Assembly: GCF_022171985.1 (NCBI RefSeq)
Contig: NZ_JAJVHF010000003.1
Location: 62,001 to 126,000, forward strand
From: Huaxiibacter chinensis
GTDB taxonomy: Bacteria; Pseudomonadota; Gammaproteobacteria; Enterobacterales; Enterobacteriaceae
DNA length: 64,000 nt
Direction: 5' to 3'
The notes under the pieces were generated by a model. It was given only the letters and a program-made list of their open reading frames with translations. It made no database searches and was not told where the DNA came from. Below are positions 17,783-26,388 of this stretch, piece by piece. The translations under genes and the position numbers were made by a program. Position 1 is the stretch's first letter; each line of letters opens with the position of its first letter.

Positions 17783-19957
17783 TTAATCGGCCATGCTGTC
17801 AAAGATTGTCTTAAACCGCAGATGTTGCTGTCGAAACAGCATGATCAGTTGTGGATCAAAATGACGTCCGTCACCGTCGAAAATAACTTTGCATGCCTCT
17901 TCATGGCTGAATCCGGGCTTGTAAATACGCTTTTGCCGGAGCGCGTCATAAACATCTGCAAGTGCCAGTATGCGCGCCTCGAGCGGGATATTCTCGCCGC
18001 GCAGTCCTTCCGGATAGCCACTTCCGTCCCATTTCTCATGATGGTAGTGAATGATATTTTCTGCTACCGAACCCAGCCCGAGCCCCTGAATAATCATCCA
18101 CCCCTTGATGGTGTGCAATTTCATCTCATTAAATTCCTGCGGGGTCAGAGGACCTTGTTTACGCAGAATGCGGTCGGGTACGGCGATTTTCCCCACGTCG
18201 TGTAAGGAGGCAAAGTGTTCGATCTCGCGAATGAGCTTGCGCGGGAGATCGAGCCCGCGCGCCATCAGCCCGCAATACTTCGCCACGCGCTGGATATGGC
18301 TCCCGGTCTCATCATCATGCGCCCGGTTCACTTTCTCGAGGGCCTGCACGATATTGCGGTTCATCAGGCGATTTTTTTTAATATGTCGCCGCATCATGAT
18401 CAGCATGCCAATGCTGAAAAGCGCTGCGATGAACAACACCACGCTGATGAATTTGAAGGTGTTTTTAGTCAGCGAAGGGAGCTGTGACGGGTCCTCGTGA
18501 CGTTCAAGCTGCGTGCGGAAACTCGACAAGCGGTTCACCTGGGTGAGCAAATGGGAGAGCGGATGGTGCGGTTCGACCCAGGGGCCTATGATAAATTCCG
18601 AGCGCGTCACCCCGGCGACCTTCAGTACGCCACGGAAAAGCTCGTTACCCCGCAAGGTGGATTCCAGCGAACTTAAATCCCCCAGGATGTAATCTATTTC
18701 GTTGTTTTCGATGGCATCAATAAGCGCTTTATTCCCTTCCCGGGCGACAATCACAACGTCATTGCCAAATCTGTCCTGGAGATACTGCGCCGAAAACGAC
18801 CCGGTAATGACCCCCACACGCTGCCCCCGAATGGTTTCTTCATCCCAGAGGAAAGGCTGCTCTATGCGGTTGTAATAGGCGTTATGCCAGGCGATTTCAG
18901 GGCCGATACGGCCCGCGGCATGTTCGGCGTCCGACCGTTCGGCAATATTGACCAGACGAACCGGCCAGTGCTGGGTGGACAGGGCCTGAAGATAACGATC
19001 AACGTAATGAACCTCGACAGGTATGCCCAGTAAATCACGCATATCATTAATCATGTCGATTGCCGTCCCGTGCCGGGTCGTTCCCGCTTTCCAGATAAGC
19101 GGGGCAAAGTTTTCGTTTTCAGGTAACCAGACCTGCAAACGGTTATGCGCCAGCCAGGCTTTTTCATCGGCTGAGATGCTGATCCGGCTCAGCAGATACT
19201 GACGTTTACTCTCTTCCAGCTCTTTTCGCATTTCACCGCTGCGATACCAGTCACCGAGAAAGGTATTGATCTTGTCACGCAGCGCTTTTAAATCCGGACT
19301 GAATCCGAGCACGACGGGGATGCGCAGTTCCGGGAAGGGACGGGACAGGAGATAATAGCGCTGCGTGTTCTCCATCTCGCTGGCATCATTGATGTAAAAA
19401 TCAGCCTGATGTTCCTCCAGCAGCCGAAAAGCCTCTTCACTGGTGGCAACCAGACGCAGGGATCGGAATGTCAGGTCGGGGTAGCGTTTTTGTACGCTCT
19501 CAAGCGTGGCGTCATTTTGTCTGAACAGCACCCGGGTTTTGGCAAGCTGCTCCGGGGTGGTGACGGTCATGGAAGGGCTGGCGGCGACGACTTCATTGGA
19601 AAACAGCTGTGATGAGAGAACCTTGGTGCGGGCACGCGCCTCGGTGCGCAGCACGCCCGCATAGACGCCAAAATCACTGGCATTAAATCGTGCGCCAATT
19701 TCAGGGCCGGATAAGGGGTTGAGTTCAAGATGGGTGCCTAGTTTCTGATTCAGCGCCGCCACGAGCGTGGTGTAAAAGCCGTTTATTTTTCCGTCAGGGG
19801 TGCGCCAGAATTCAAAACTGTCGGCGTCATACACCCATACGGGCACGGCGTCGTCAGAGACGGTTTGCGCGAAAGGGCCTCTGGCCCAGAAAAGAGCGAG
19901 GGTTAACACAATCCAGTAGAGCGGCGTAACGCGAAGCGTCCTACGACGAAGATTCAC
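17783..19957 (-). CDS. Membrane HD-GYP phosphodiesterase with two periplasmic SBP_bac_3-like sensor modules
   Basis: A 724-residue protein. Signal/anchor at 12-31; two solute-binding-protein-3-like modules follow, about 36-260 (VWVYDADSFEFWRTPDGKIN) and 270-490 (LQVWLPENENFAPLIWKAG); a transmembrane helix lies at about 505-527 (FISVVLFIAALFSIGMLIMM); the C-terminal HD-GYP domain spans about 545-715. Its catalytic motifs are intact: HDETGSHIQRV, LHDVGKIAVPD, MKLHTIKGW and HHEKWDGSGYPEGLRG with the GYP triad. HD-GYP enzymes break down cyclic di-GMP, so this is probably a ligand-sensing phosphodiesterase favouring motility. There is no GGDEF or EAL domain. It is absent from this position in E. 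coli K-12. No ligand can be named. Confidence 0.88.
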   Translation of the reverse strand: MNLRRRTLRVTPLYWIVLTLALFWARGPFAQTVSDDAVPVWVYDADSFEFWRTPDGKINGFYTTLVAALNQKLGTHLELNPLSGPEIGARFNASDFGVYAGVLRTEARARTKVLSSQLFSNEVVAASPSMTVTTPEQLAKTRVLFRQNDATLESVQKRYPDLTFRSLRLVATSEEAFRLLEEHQADFYINDASEMENTQRYYLLSRPFPELRIPVVLGFSPDLKALRDKINTFLGDWYRSGEMRKELEESKRQYLLSRISISADEKAWLAHNRLQVWLPENENFAPLIWKAGTTRHGTAIDMINDMRDLLGIPVEVHYVDRYLQALSTQHWPVRLVNIAERSDAEHAAGRIGPEIAWHNAYYNRIEQPFLWDEETIRGQRVGVITGSFSAQYLQDRFGNDVVIVAREGNKALIDAIENNEIDYILGDLSSLESTLRGNELFRGVLKVAGVTRSEFIIGPWVEPHHPLSHLLTQVNRLSSFRTQLERHEDPSQLPSLTKNTFKFISVVLFIAALFSIGMLIMMRRHIKKNRLMNRNIVQALEKVNRAHDDETGSHIQRVAKYCGLMARGLDLPRKLIREIEHFASLHDVGKIAVPDRILRKQGPLTPQEFNEMKLHTIKGWMIIQGLGLGSVAENIIHYHHEKWDGSGYPEGLRGENIPLEARILALADVYDALRQKRIYKPGFSHEEACKVIFDGDGRHFDPQLIMLFRQQHLRFKTIFDSMAD

Positions 19958-20205
19958 AGGCCATCCTCAGTGCATTTTTATTCTCTTTTCATAGCAGTCT
20001 AGCTAACACTATCCTGAGTGCGTAGCAGTTTCGCCACAATCTCCCTGCGTTAAGCGCTTTCTCAGCATGGCGTGAAATTGTGAGCGCATCTTGATTTTTT
20101 AAAACGTTTTTTCACTTAATTTGAAAGTATGTTTGCTAAGTAGTAATGTTAACCTTGACCAGCGACTCATGACGGGGCAACCCGCAAGCATTCAGGAGAT
20201 CAAGA

Positions 20206-20844
20206 ATGAAAATTGCATTAATGATGGAAAACAGCCAGGCGAGCAAAAACGCCGTCATCCTTAATGAACTTAACGCGGTTGCCGATGAGAAGGGCTTCCC
20301 GGTGTACAACGTAGGGATGAGCGATGAAAACGATCATCATCTGACCTATATCCATCTGGGGATCATGGCAAGCATTTTACTGAATTCTAAAGCGGTCGAT
20401 TTTGTCGTCACCGGTTGTGGCACGGGGCAGGGCGCACTGATGTCCCTGAACATCCATCCGGGCGTGAACTGTGGCTACTGTATCGATCCTGCGGATGCGT
20501 TCCTGTTTGCGCAGATTAACAACGGTAACGCGCTCGCCCTGCCTTTCGCCAAAGGCTTTGGCTGGGGTGCAGAGCTGAACGTTCGCTTTATCTTTGAGAA
20601 AGCCTTTACCGGCCGTAAGGGTGAAGGCTACCCACCAGAGCGTAAAGAGCCGCAGGTGCGTAACGCCGGTATTCTGAATCAGGTGAAAGCTGCCGTGGTG
20701 AAAGAGAACTATCTCGATACCCTGCGCGCGATTGATCCTGAACTGGTGAAAACCGCGGTGACCGGGCAGCGTTTCCAGGAGTGCTTCTTCGAAAACTGCC
20801 AGGACAAAGAGATCGAAGCTTATGTCCGCAGCATCGTAGGTTAA
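20206..20844 (+). CDS. RpiB/LacA/LacB-family sugar-phosphate isomerase-like protein
   Basis: A 212-residue cytoplasmic protein. Residues 1-140 follow the RpiB fold: MKIALMMENSQASKN, HLGIMASILLNSKAVDFVV and the active-site loop TGCGTGQGALMSLN with the catalytic-type cysteine, then NNGNALALPFAKGFGWG in place of the RpiB NVLALGAR region. A 70-residue C-terminal extension (KGEGYPPERKEPQVRNA and on) is not found in RpiB itself. It stands alone, with AGGAGATCAAG as ribosome site, between an HD-GYP gene and an MFS gene, so neither pathway nor substrate is indicated. An isomerase of some pentose or hexose phosphate is the best guess. Confidence 0.75.
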   Translation: MKIALMMENSQASKNAVILNELNAVADEKGFPVYNVGMSDENDHHLTYIHLGIMASILLNSKAVDFVVTGCGTGQGALMSLNIHPGVNCGYCIDPADAFLFAQINNGNALALPFAKGFGWGAELNVRFIFEKAFTGRKGEGYPPERKEPQVRNAGILNQVKAAVVKENYLDTLRAIDPELVKTAVTGQRFQECFFENCQDKEIEAYVRSIVG

Positions 20845-20932
20845 GCGTAGCGGGTGAGTAAGCAGGCGTAATGCTCACCTTTGGGTCACTCCCTTATGTA
20901 TGAGGGAGTGACCGCACAACAAAAGCAGTAGA

Positions 20933-22354
20933 CTACCCCTGTTTTTTAGATACCGCGCTCCCGGCATCCTTTTCCAGCCGCAGGGTATCAAACATCCCAA
21001 CCAGACAAACCAGCGCGATTGCAGCGAAAGCCAGACGGAAACTCATTCCCGGCGCAGCGGCAAGCCCTGTCATCTCACTCACTTTTTCACCGATACGGAT
21101 CCCAATTGCCCCAAGCGTAATCCCCAGACCCACGGCTAGCTGCGTCGCGGTTGAAAAGAGGGTATTGGCATAGCTCATTTGTGCTGAAGGCACGTCAGAG
21201 AAAGCCAGCGTACTCACTGCCGTAAACTGTATCGAACGGAAAACACCGCCCAGATATAAAATCAACATGATGAGCCAGACCGGTGTTTGCGGGGTTAAAA
21301 AGGCACAGGCCAGCAGTGACAGGACGTTCAAACCGCCATTGATCAGAAGCAGTTTTCTGAATCCCAGCCAGCGAATCAGGGGCGTGGTGGCGGGTTTAAT
21401 CGTCAGGTTTCCGACAAAGACCGCCAGAACCAGTAAACCCGAACGGAAAGCATCCATTCCAAATCCTACCTGAAACATCAGCGGCAGCAGGAAAGGGACG
21501 GCGCTAATCGAGGCGCGGAATAACGAGCCGCCGTACATCGTAACGCGAAATGTCGGCACCTGCATGGCATCCAGCCGAATCATTGGCCACGGTGTTTTTT
21601 GAAAATGCCGCAGGGCGTAAAGCAGCGCCAGGCTACCCGTAGCCAGCAGGCCAAAGGTCAATCCGCCCTGCGGATGTGCTGCGCCTAATAACTCCATCGC
21701 ATATACCAGACTGACCATCGCGACAGAAGTGGCGACAAATCCCGGCATATCGAACGGCCGGCGCGTCTCCTCGACGATATTGGGGATAATACGCAGGGCA
21801 AGGATAATCGCCACGAGGCCGAGGGGCACATTAATAAAAAAGATCCAGCGCCAGTCCGCATAGCGGGTGATAAATCCCCCAAGCGGCGGGCCAATAATGG
21901 GGGCGACCAGTGCAGGCCAGGTTAAGGTAGCGATAGCGGTTATCAACAGATGTTTGGGCGTGGTGCGCAGGACGGCCAGTCTTCCTACCGGAACCATCAG
22001 CGCGCCGCCCATGCCCTGTAGGACACGCATTGCCACAAACTGATCAACGGTGCGCGACAGACCACAGAACACCGAGGCCAACGTGAAAATCGCCAGCGCA
22101 ATAGCGAATACCTTACGGGCGCCAAAGCGATCGGCTATCCAGCCGCTGGCTGGAATCAGTACCGCGAGCGTAATCAGGTAGGCGCTGATACCAATGTTAA
22201 GATCCACAGCCTGCACGCCAAAGCTTTTTGCCATATCGGGCAGTGCAGTGGCGATGACCGTCCCGTCGAGAAATTCCATAAAGAACGCGCCGGCAACTAA
22301 CAGTGCGGCAGGCGATAAACCGCGACGTTCATTACCGGTGATGTTTTCTGCCAT
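20933..22354 (-). CDS. MFS drug-efflux-type transporter (DHA2 family)
   Basis: A 473-residue inner-membrane protein of the 14-helix DHA2 branch. Helix 1 carries FFMEFLDGTVIATALPDMA, the DHA2 motif D1 region; the loop GWIADRFGARKVF is MFS motif A; RVLQGMGGALMVPVGRLAVL is the motif B/C-like fourth helix. It resembles MdtD-type proteins but is not MdtD. ATG has AGGAAG upstream. Monocistronic, divergent from azuC; substrate unknown. Confidence 0.82.
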   Translation of the reverse strand: MAENITGNERRGLSPAALLVAGAFFMEFLDGTVIATALPDMAKSFGVQAVDLNIGISAYLITLAVLIPASGWIADRFGARKVFAIALAIFTLASVFCGLSRTVDQFVAMRVLQGMGGALMVPVGRLAVLRTTPKHLLITAIATLTWPALVAPIIGPPLGGFITRYADWRWIFFINVPLGLVAIILALRIIPNIVEETRRPFDMPGFVATSVAMVSLVYAMELLGAAHPQGGLTFGLLATGSLALLYALRHFQKTPWPMIRLDAMQVPTFRVTMYGGSLFRASISAVPFLLPLMFQVGFGMDAFRSGLLVLAVFVGNLTIKPATTPLIRWLGFRKLLLINGGLNVLSLLACAFLTPQTPVWLIMLILYLGGVFRSIQFTAVSTLAFSDVPSAQMSYANTLFSTATQLAVGLGITLGAIGIRIGEKVSEMTGLAAAPGMSFRLAFAAIALVCLVGMFDTLRLEKDAGSAVSKKQG

Positions 22355-22468
22355 TGTCTTCCTGCCATTAAAAAAATTTTATAAAAAATTACCGTAATTT
22401 GTACTTTCGTAACTCACGGATTCATGGTGCTTTTTTTAACATAAGAGCATCATTGGTCAATTTTAAAC

Positions 22469-22514
22469 CGTGACGAGCATCACATAACGGTTGATTTTTG
22501 TGACTCTGGTCATA
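22469..22514 (+). promoter_or_regulatory. Two CRP-like sites upstream of azuC
   Basis: 22469-22484 reads CGTGA-CGAGCA-TCACA (9 of 10 core bases of TGTGA-N6-TCACA) and 22499-22514 reads TGTGA-CTCTGG-TCATA (9 of 10). Their centres are 30 bp apart and they lie 50-100 bp before azuC. E. coli azuC is reported to be CRP-activated. Confidence 0.7.
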
Positions 22515-22566
22515 TTATATGCGGAAAGAAAATAACACCTGCATAACAAGTTACCGGAGCAAGACC

Positions 22567-22650
22567 ATGAAACTGCGCAAAATCCTGAAAAGCATGTGGG
22601 CTAACTACTGCAACACCTTCAAAGACGTCCCGCCAGGCGCGATGTTCTGA
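22567..22650 (+). CDS. azuC: AzuC small membrane-associated protein (and AzuCR dual-function RNA)
   Basis: A 27-residue ORF: it begins MKLRKILKSMWANYC and ends KDVPPGAMF, nearly identical to E. coli AzuC (28 residues). In E. coli AzuC is an amphipathic helix protein that binds the glycerol-3-phosphate dehydrogenase GlpD, and its mRNA also acts as the regulatory RNA AzuR. GGAGC precedes the ATG and a strong terminator begins right after the stop, so the transcript is short, as in E. coli. Order azuC-yecJ-ftnB is conserved. Confidence 0.9.
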   Translation: MKLRKILKSMWANYCNTFKDVPPGAMF

Positions 22651-22652
22651 TA

Positions 22653-22679
22653 AAAAAACCTGCTTCGGCAGGTTTTTTT
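22653..22679 (+). terminator. Terminator of azuC/AzuCR
   Basis: AAAAAACCTGC-TTCG-GCAGGTTTTTTT: a stable UUCG tetraloop hairpin with A-run and T-run directly after the azuC stop. Confidence 0.95.
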
Positions 22680-22755
22680 GTCTTTGCGGTTGACGAAAGA
22701 GGATGAAAGGCCGTGCATTTTGCTACTATAACGACCTTTTATTAAGGAGCCGTCT

Positions 22756-23007
22756 ATGTCTCAAAATCTTAGCGCCGATCAGGAACTGGTCTCTGACGTC
22801 GTTGCCTGCCAGCTGGTTATCAAACAAATCCTGGATGTCATCGACGTAATTGCGCCTGTAGAAGTGCGTGAAAAAATGTCCACCCAGCTTAAAAATATCG
22901 ATTTCAACAACCATCCTGCCGCAGCAGACCCGGTCACGCTTCGCGCCATTCAAAAAGCGATCGCGCTTATTGAACTGCGATTCACGCCACAGGGCGAGTC
23001 TCATTAA
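22756..23007 (+). CDS. yecJ: YecJ, small DUF2766 protein
   Basis: An 83-residue cytoplasmic protein matching E. coli YecJ in length and almost throughout: [20 protein letters not shown] and [20 protein letters not shown] are conserved. AAGGAG precedes the ATG at 7-8 nt. No function is known. It lies between azuC and ftnB as in E. coli, except that a Dcu-type transporter gene is inserted on the far side. Confidence 0.9.
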   Translation: MSQNLSADQELVSDVVACQLVIKQILDVIDVIAPVEVREKMSTQLKNIDFNNHPAAADPVTLRAIQKAIALIELRFTPQGESH

Positions 23008-23084
23008 AATAAACCGATGTTTTAAAATTTGATACGTTTTTTTCAAACGTCGTTGGGCGGCAGAATGGCCGCCCGATAAGCCCA

Positions 23085-24428
23085 TCAGAAGAACGTCTGA
23101 ACCAATAAATAACTTGCCACGCAGGCGCAACTGACGCCAATCAGCCCCGGCAAAATAAAGCTGTGATTGATAATAAATTTGCCTATACGCGTCGTACCGG
23201 AGCGGTCGAAGCCAATGCAGGCAAGGTCGCTTGGGTAGGTGGGCAGGACAAAATAGCCATAAGAGGCGGGGAAGAAGGCAATCAGCATCTTCGGCTCTAC
23301 GCCCAGCATCAGCCCCATTGGGGCGACCGCTGTTAATGCTGCGGCCTGGCTGTTGACCAGTTTTGATACCAGGAAAAGCACGATGGCATAGGTCCAGGGA
23401 TGGCTTTTTACGACGCCTTCCAGCGCCATTTTCAGCTCATCCAGATGCGCCTGGAAGAAAGTATCACTCATCCAGGCCACGCCAAAGACCGAGAAGATAG
23501 CCACCATCCCGGCTTTAAAGACCGCACCACTGGAAATGGCCGAGGCGTTGACTTTACAGGCGATCAGCATGATTGCGCCGGCAATTAACATCATCATCTG
23601 AATCACAAGATTCATGGAGAGTGCGGTCATCTTTCCCTTTATTTCAAAAGCCGGACGCAGCTCTGGCAAGGCCCCCAGCAGCACCACTACCGCAATACCG
23701 GCAAAGAAGATCCAGGTTGACCAGTACGCCTGTTTTGGAAAGCGCTGGTTCATTAAGGTCTCGGTACTGCCGTAGATAAATTCGCGCTGTTTAGGATCCT
23801 TCAGCTTCTCCTGAAACTCAGCATCATCAGCCAGATCTTTTCCACGACGCAGGCTCCAGAGCGCGGCAATCGTCACGCCAAAAAGCGACGCGGGCACGGA
23901 GACAGCCAGGATCTCCAGAATGCCCCACGCCTGCCCTAAACCATGCTGGGCGGCGATAATTGACACCAGTGAGACCACCGCAACGGAAACCGGCGAGGCG
24001 GTAATGGCCATTTGCGAGGCAATAGAGGCCACGGCCATGGGGCGTTCCGGGCGTATCCCTTTTTTAAGAGCGATATCGGCAATAATCGGAAACATGGTGT
24101 ACACCACATGGCCGGTGCCGCACAGAAACGTGAGCATCCAGGTGGTAAACGGCGCGAGAAGGGTAATATGCTGCGGATGACGGCGTAACAGGCGCTCGGC
24201 AAACTGCATCATCACGTTGAGCCCGCCAGCCGTTTGCAATGTCGCCGCACAGCCAATCACGGCCAGTATGGTCAACATCACGTCTACCGGTGGTTTGCCG
24301 GGCTGTAAGCCAAATACGAAACTGAGAATGAACAGGCCAATACCGCTTATTAGCCCAAGACCCATGCCGCCAAAACGCGTGCCGACCAGCAGGCAAAGAA
24401 TAATGACAACAAATTCAATGGTGATCAT
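23085..24428 (-). CDS. Anaerobic C4-dicarboxylate transporter, DcuA/DcuB family
   Basis: A 447-residue inner-membrane antiporter-type protein with about 10-12 helices. Family motifs include FGLQPGKPPVDVMLTILAVI, LCGTGHVVYTMFPIIADIA, IRPERPMAVASIASQMAI, and near the end YGYFVLPTYPSDLACIGFDR and GKFIINHSFILPGLIG. It would exchange fumarate, malate or aspartate for succinate in anaerobic growth. E. coli DcuB and DcuA are close in length; the sequence is intermediate, so no single symbol is given. The gene is monocistronic, with an FNR-like site about 80 bp before the start. Confidence 0.85.
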   Translation of the reverse strand: MITIEFVVIILCLLVGTRFGGMGLGLISGIGLFILSFVFGLQPGKPPVDVMLTILAVIGCAATLQTAGGLNVMMQFAERLLRRHPQHITLLAPFTTWMLTFLCGTGHVVYTMFPIIADIALKKGIRPERPMAVASIASQMAITASPVSVAVVSLVSIIAAQHGLGQAWGILEILAVSVPASLFGVTIAALWSLRRGKDLADDAEFQEKLKDPKQREFIYGSTETLMNQRFPKQAYWSTWIFFAGIAVVVLLGALPELRPAFEIKGKMTALSMNLVIQMMMLIAGAIMLIACKVNASAISSGAVFKAGMVAIFSVFGVAWMSDTFFQAHLDELKMALEGVVKSHPWTYAIVLFLVSKLVNSQAAALTAVAPMGLMLGVEPKMLIAFFPASYGYFVLPTYPSDLACIGFDRSGTTRIGKFIINHSFILPGLIGVSCACVASYLLVQTFF

Positions 24429-24504
24429 GTAACCCTCGTCAATAGAATGATATTGACGAAATCATTACATTTTGTGTGTGTATGGGGTGAGAGCCATGTC
24501 TGAT

Positions 24505-24518
24505 TTGTTAAATATCAA
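24505..24518 (-). promoter_or_regulatory. FNR-like site upstream of the Dcu-type gene
   Basis: TTGTT-AAAT-ATCAA matches the FNR consensus TTGAT-N4-ATCAA in 9 of 10 bases. Its centre is about 83 bp from the start codon, which would put a class II start point near 24470. Confidence 0.6.
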
Positions 24519-24555
24519 TCAAAGCAAGGAGTTGCTAACCAAAATTTAACATTTT

Positions 24556-24593
24556 GAACGGGCCGCCACACGGTAAGAGGGCGCGGCCCGTTC
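24556..24593. terminator. Hairpin after ftnB
   Basis: An 11-bp perfect stem GAACGGGCCGC/GCGGCCCGTTC with a 16-nt loop just downstream of the ftnB stop. There is no proper T-run, so it may be a weak or Rho-independent-like end or a processed 3' hairpin. Confidence 0.6.
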
Positions 24594-24597
24594 GTTG

Positions 24598-25101
24598 TTA
24601 ATGCTTTTGCTCATTCACGACGTTGACGAGATACTGGTCGGTTTGCTCTGCGCACAAACCAGCACGTTTCGCGCTGCGAACTTCATCGAGGATAGTCTTA
24701 AGCAGAACACCGTCCTGCAGCTTTTCTTTACCCATATCATGCAAAAAATCCAGGGTAGCATCGTCTTTGAGGATTTTTGCTTCATCAGCCAGTTCGTTGA
24801 GGGTGCTGCAACGACGATCGTACTCATCCAGGGTTTTTTGAAATAACTCTTCCAGGCATGTGTACTCCTCATCTGACATGTCGATGGGTTTAACGATTGG
24901 ATTTGCACCGGCCTTCTTCATAAATTCAAACACGCGCATCATCTGGGTGACGTTGCTTTGTGCCTGGGAACGAAGAAACATCGCGGTGCCGTTAAGGCTG
25001 TGCTCAGAACACCAGTCGCTCAAATGCAAATAAAGATTCGACGCATAGAATTCAAGATTCATCTGGGTATTGAGCTTTTGCACCATTACTGGAGTCGTCA
25101 T
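24598..25101 (-). CDS. ftnB: Ferritin-like protein FtnB
   Basis: A 167-residue ferritin paralogue, the length of E. coli FtnB. Glu17 is kept ([10 protein letters not shown]), but the Glu50-x2-His53 pair of active ferritins is replaced: the segment reads [11 protein letters not shown], giving Asn50 and Gln53. The C-terminal ligand helix is also altered ([11 protein letters not shown]). It therefore lacks a classical ferroxidase centre, as known for E. coli and Salmonella FtnB. Salmonella FtnB helps supply iron for repair of Fe-S enzymes. ATG is preceded by AAGGATATTACA. Confidence 0.92.
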   Translation of the reverse strand: MTTPVMVQKLNTQMNLEFYASNLYLHLSDWCSEHSLNGTAMFLRSQAQSNVTQMMRVFEFMKKAGANPIVKPIDMSDEEYTCLEELFQKTLDEYDRRCSTLNELADEAKILKDDATLDFLHDMGKEKLQDGVLLKTILDEVRSAKRAGLCAEQTDQYLVNVVNEQKH

Positions 25102-25514
25102 TGTAATATCCTTATTTCCATGGGTTAAAGACAGAATAAATCCGCTGTGTCTTTCATGAATGTGATCGGTTATCCACTTCCTTTCAATTATTATTTAGAA
25201 TAGCGCGCCATGCTGATTAAGAAAACTCTTATTCTGTCGTTTTTACGAACCATTACAAATAATAATATTAATTCAATATATCCTGTATTATAAGCACGTT
25301 TTGGAGTGGTAATATTTCTATATCAATGATTTATAAGGCTATTTTCCAGGGTTATTTTTCAGGGAGCTTTTCTTTTGATTTGGGTCAAAATTTAAAAATT
25401 GCGCTACATCATTTTTACGCAAAGAGTGGAAGTGTGATCCAGGTGCAAGTTTGATCTGCGTCTTTTTGTGAATATGAAACATTGTTTTAATTCATGATAA
25501 TTAAGGAAATCCAC
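25102..25514. other. Intergenic region between ftnB and the DJ-1 family gene
   Basis: About 410 bp of AT-rich DNA between divergent genes. An FNR-like site lies at 25375-25388. A TGTGA half-site at 25433-25437 lacks a good partner. I see no gene or RNA candidate. Confidence 0.5.
25375..25388 (+). promoter_or_regulatory. FNR-like site upstream of the DJ-1 family gene
   Basis: TTGAT-TTGG-GTCAA matches TTGAT-N4-ATCAA in 9 of 10 bases, 127-140 bp before the start codon at 25515. Confidence 0.5.
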
Positions 25515-26072
25515 ATGGCAAAGGTAGCGGTGCTATTAGCACCGGGTTTTGAAGAAGCTGAAGCAATCATCACTATCGATATTTTGCGGCGGATGCAAAT
25601 TGAGGTCGAGATGCTGGCCTGTGCCGGGTCGCGCGCGGTGGTGAGTTATCACAATATTCCTATGGTGGCCGACAGCACGCTAACCGAGCGTAAAGCGACG
25701 CTTTATGATGCGGTGGTGCTTCCTGGTGGGCCACAGGGCAGCGTGAATCTGGCCGCCAGTGAAGAGGTGGTACGTTTCGTTGCGGCGCATGATGAGGCCG
25801 GGAAACTCATCTGTCCGATCTGCTCGGCTGCTGCGCGGGTGCTGGGCGGAAATCAGCTTCTTAAGGGACGCCGCTACGTCTGCTCGGGGGATTTATGGGA
25901 AACGGTGCAGGATGGCCTCTACGTCGATGCTCCCGTCGTGGAGGATCGCAATCTTCTCAGCGGAAAGGGGCTGGGTCATGCCTTTGATTTTGCCCTGACG
26001 CTTGCGGCGCGATTGCTGAAGGATGAAACGGCCGTGCGCGATCACGCCGAACACATCTATTACGCCTGGTAA
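25515..26072 (+). CDS. DJ-1/PfpI (ThiJ) family protein
   Basis: A 185-residue glutamine-amidotransferase-fold protein. It opens MAKVAVLLAPGFEEAEAIIT, with the conserved acidic residue of the nucleophile pocket, and has the nucleophile elbow CPICSAAARVLGG near residues 99-111, where a DJ-1-type cysteine sits in IC-S. Members act as glyoxalases, deglycases (disputed) or redox chaperones. Start ATG 25515 follows TAAGGAAATCC; an in-frame upstream ATG at 25494 would add seven residues. The gene is monocistronic. It is neither clearly YajL nor clearly YhbO. Confidence 0.82.
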   Translation: MAKVAVLLAPGFEEAEAIITIDILRRMQIEVEMLACAGSRAVVSYHNIPMVADSTLTERKATLYDAVVLPGGPQGSVNLAASEEVVRFVAAHDEAGKLICPICSAAARVLGGNQLLKGRRYVCSGDLWETVQDGLYVDAPVVEDRNLLSGKGLGHAFDFALTLAARLLKDETAVRDHAEHIYYAW

Positions 26073-26125
26073 TTTTTCACCCGGGCGCTATGGCGTCCGG
26101 ATTACAGGGATTTCTTAGCTGGTCT

Positions 26126-26250
26126 TATGGATTATTCTGCTTAGCACCCTTCTATTTGTCCGACAATTCTCGCTTTATTTATGTCATTTTCCGCTAAATC
26201 TATGTACGCAATTACTGTAATTCTGCGGTGTGATGTTGCTCTCTTATGGA
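26126..26250 (+). promoter_or_regulatory. AraC/CRP control region of araFGH
   Basis: 26126-26142 reads TATGGA-N7-GCTT, close to the inverted AraC half-site (TATGGA-N7-GCTA). A CRP-like site TGTGA-N6-TCTCT is at 26229-26244 and overlaps a second TATGGA at 26245-26250. The araFGH promoter of E. coli is controlled by AraC with arabinose and by CRP; the arrangement here agrees but the second AraC site is incomplete. Confidence 0.5.
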
Positions 26251-26388
26251 TGATTAATTTCCCGCTAAAACTATCCTCAGCGCTATCGCTTATAACAGGG
26301 TGCGCGCTAAAACCTTGTTTTAAGTCTGATTAAATTAATTTCGTGAAAATATCCCCTACATAAAAGAAAGTTAAAGCTGGAGTTAACC

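Noticed and set aside
25433..25448. TGTGA-N6-TGCAA as a CRP site before the DJ-1 gene
   Set aside because: The second half matches only 3 of 5 bases.
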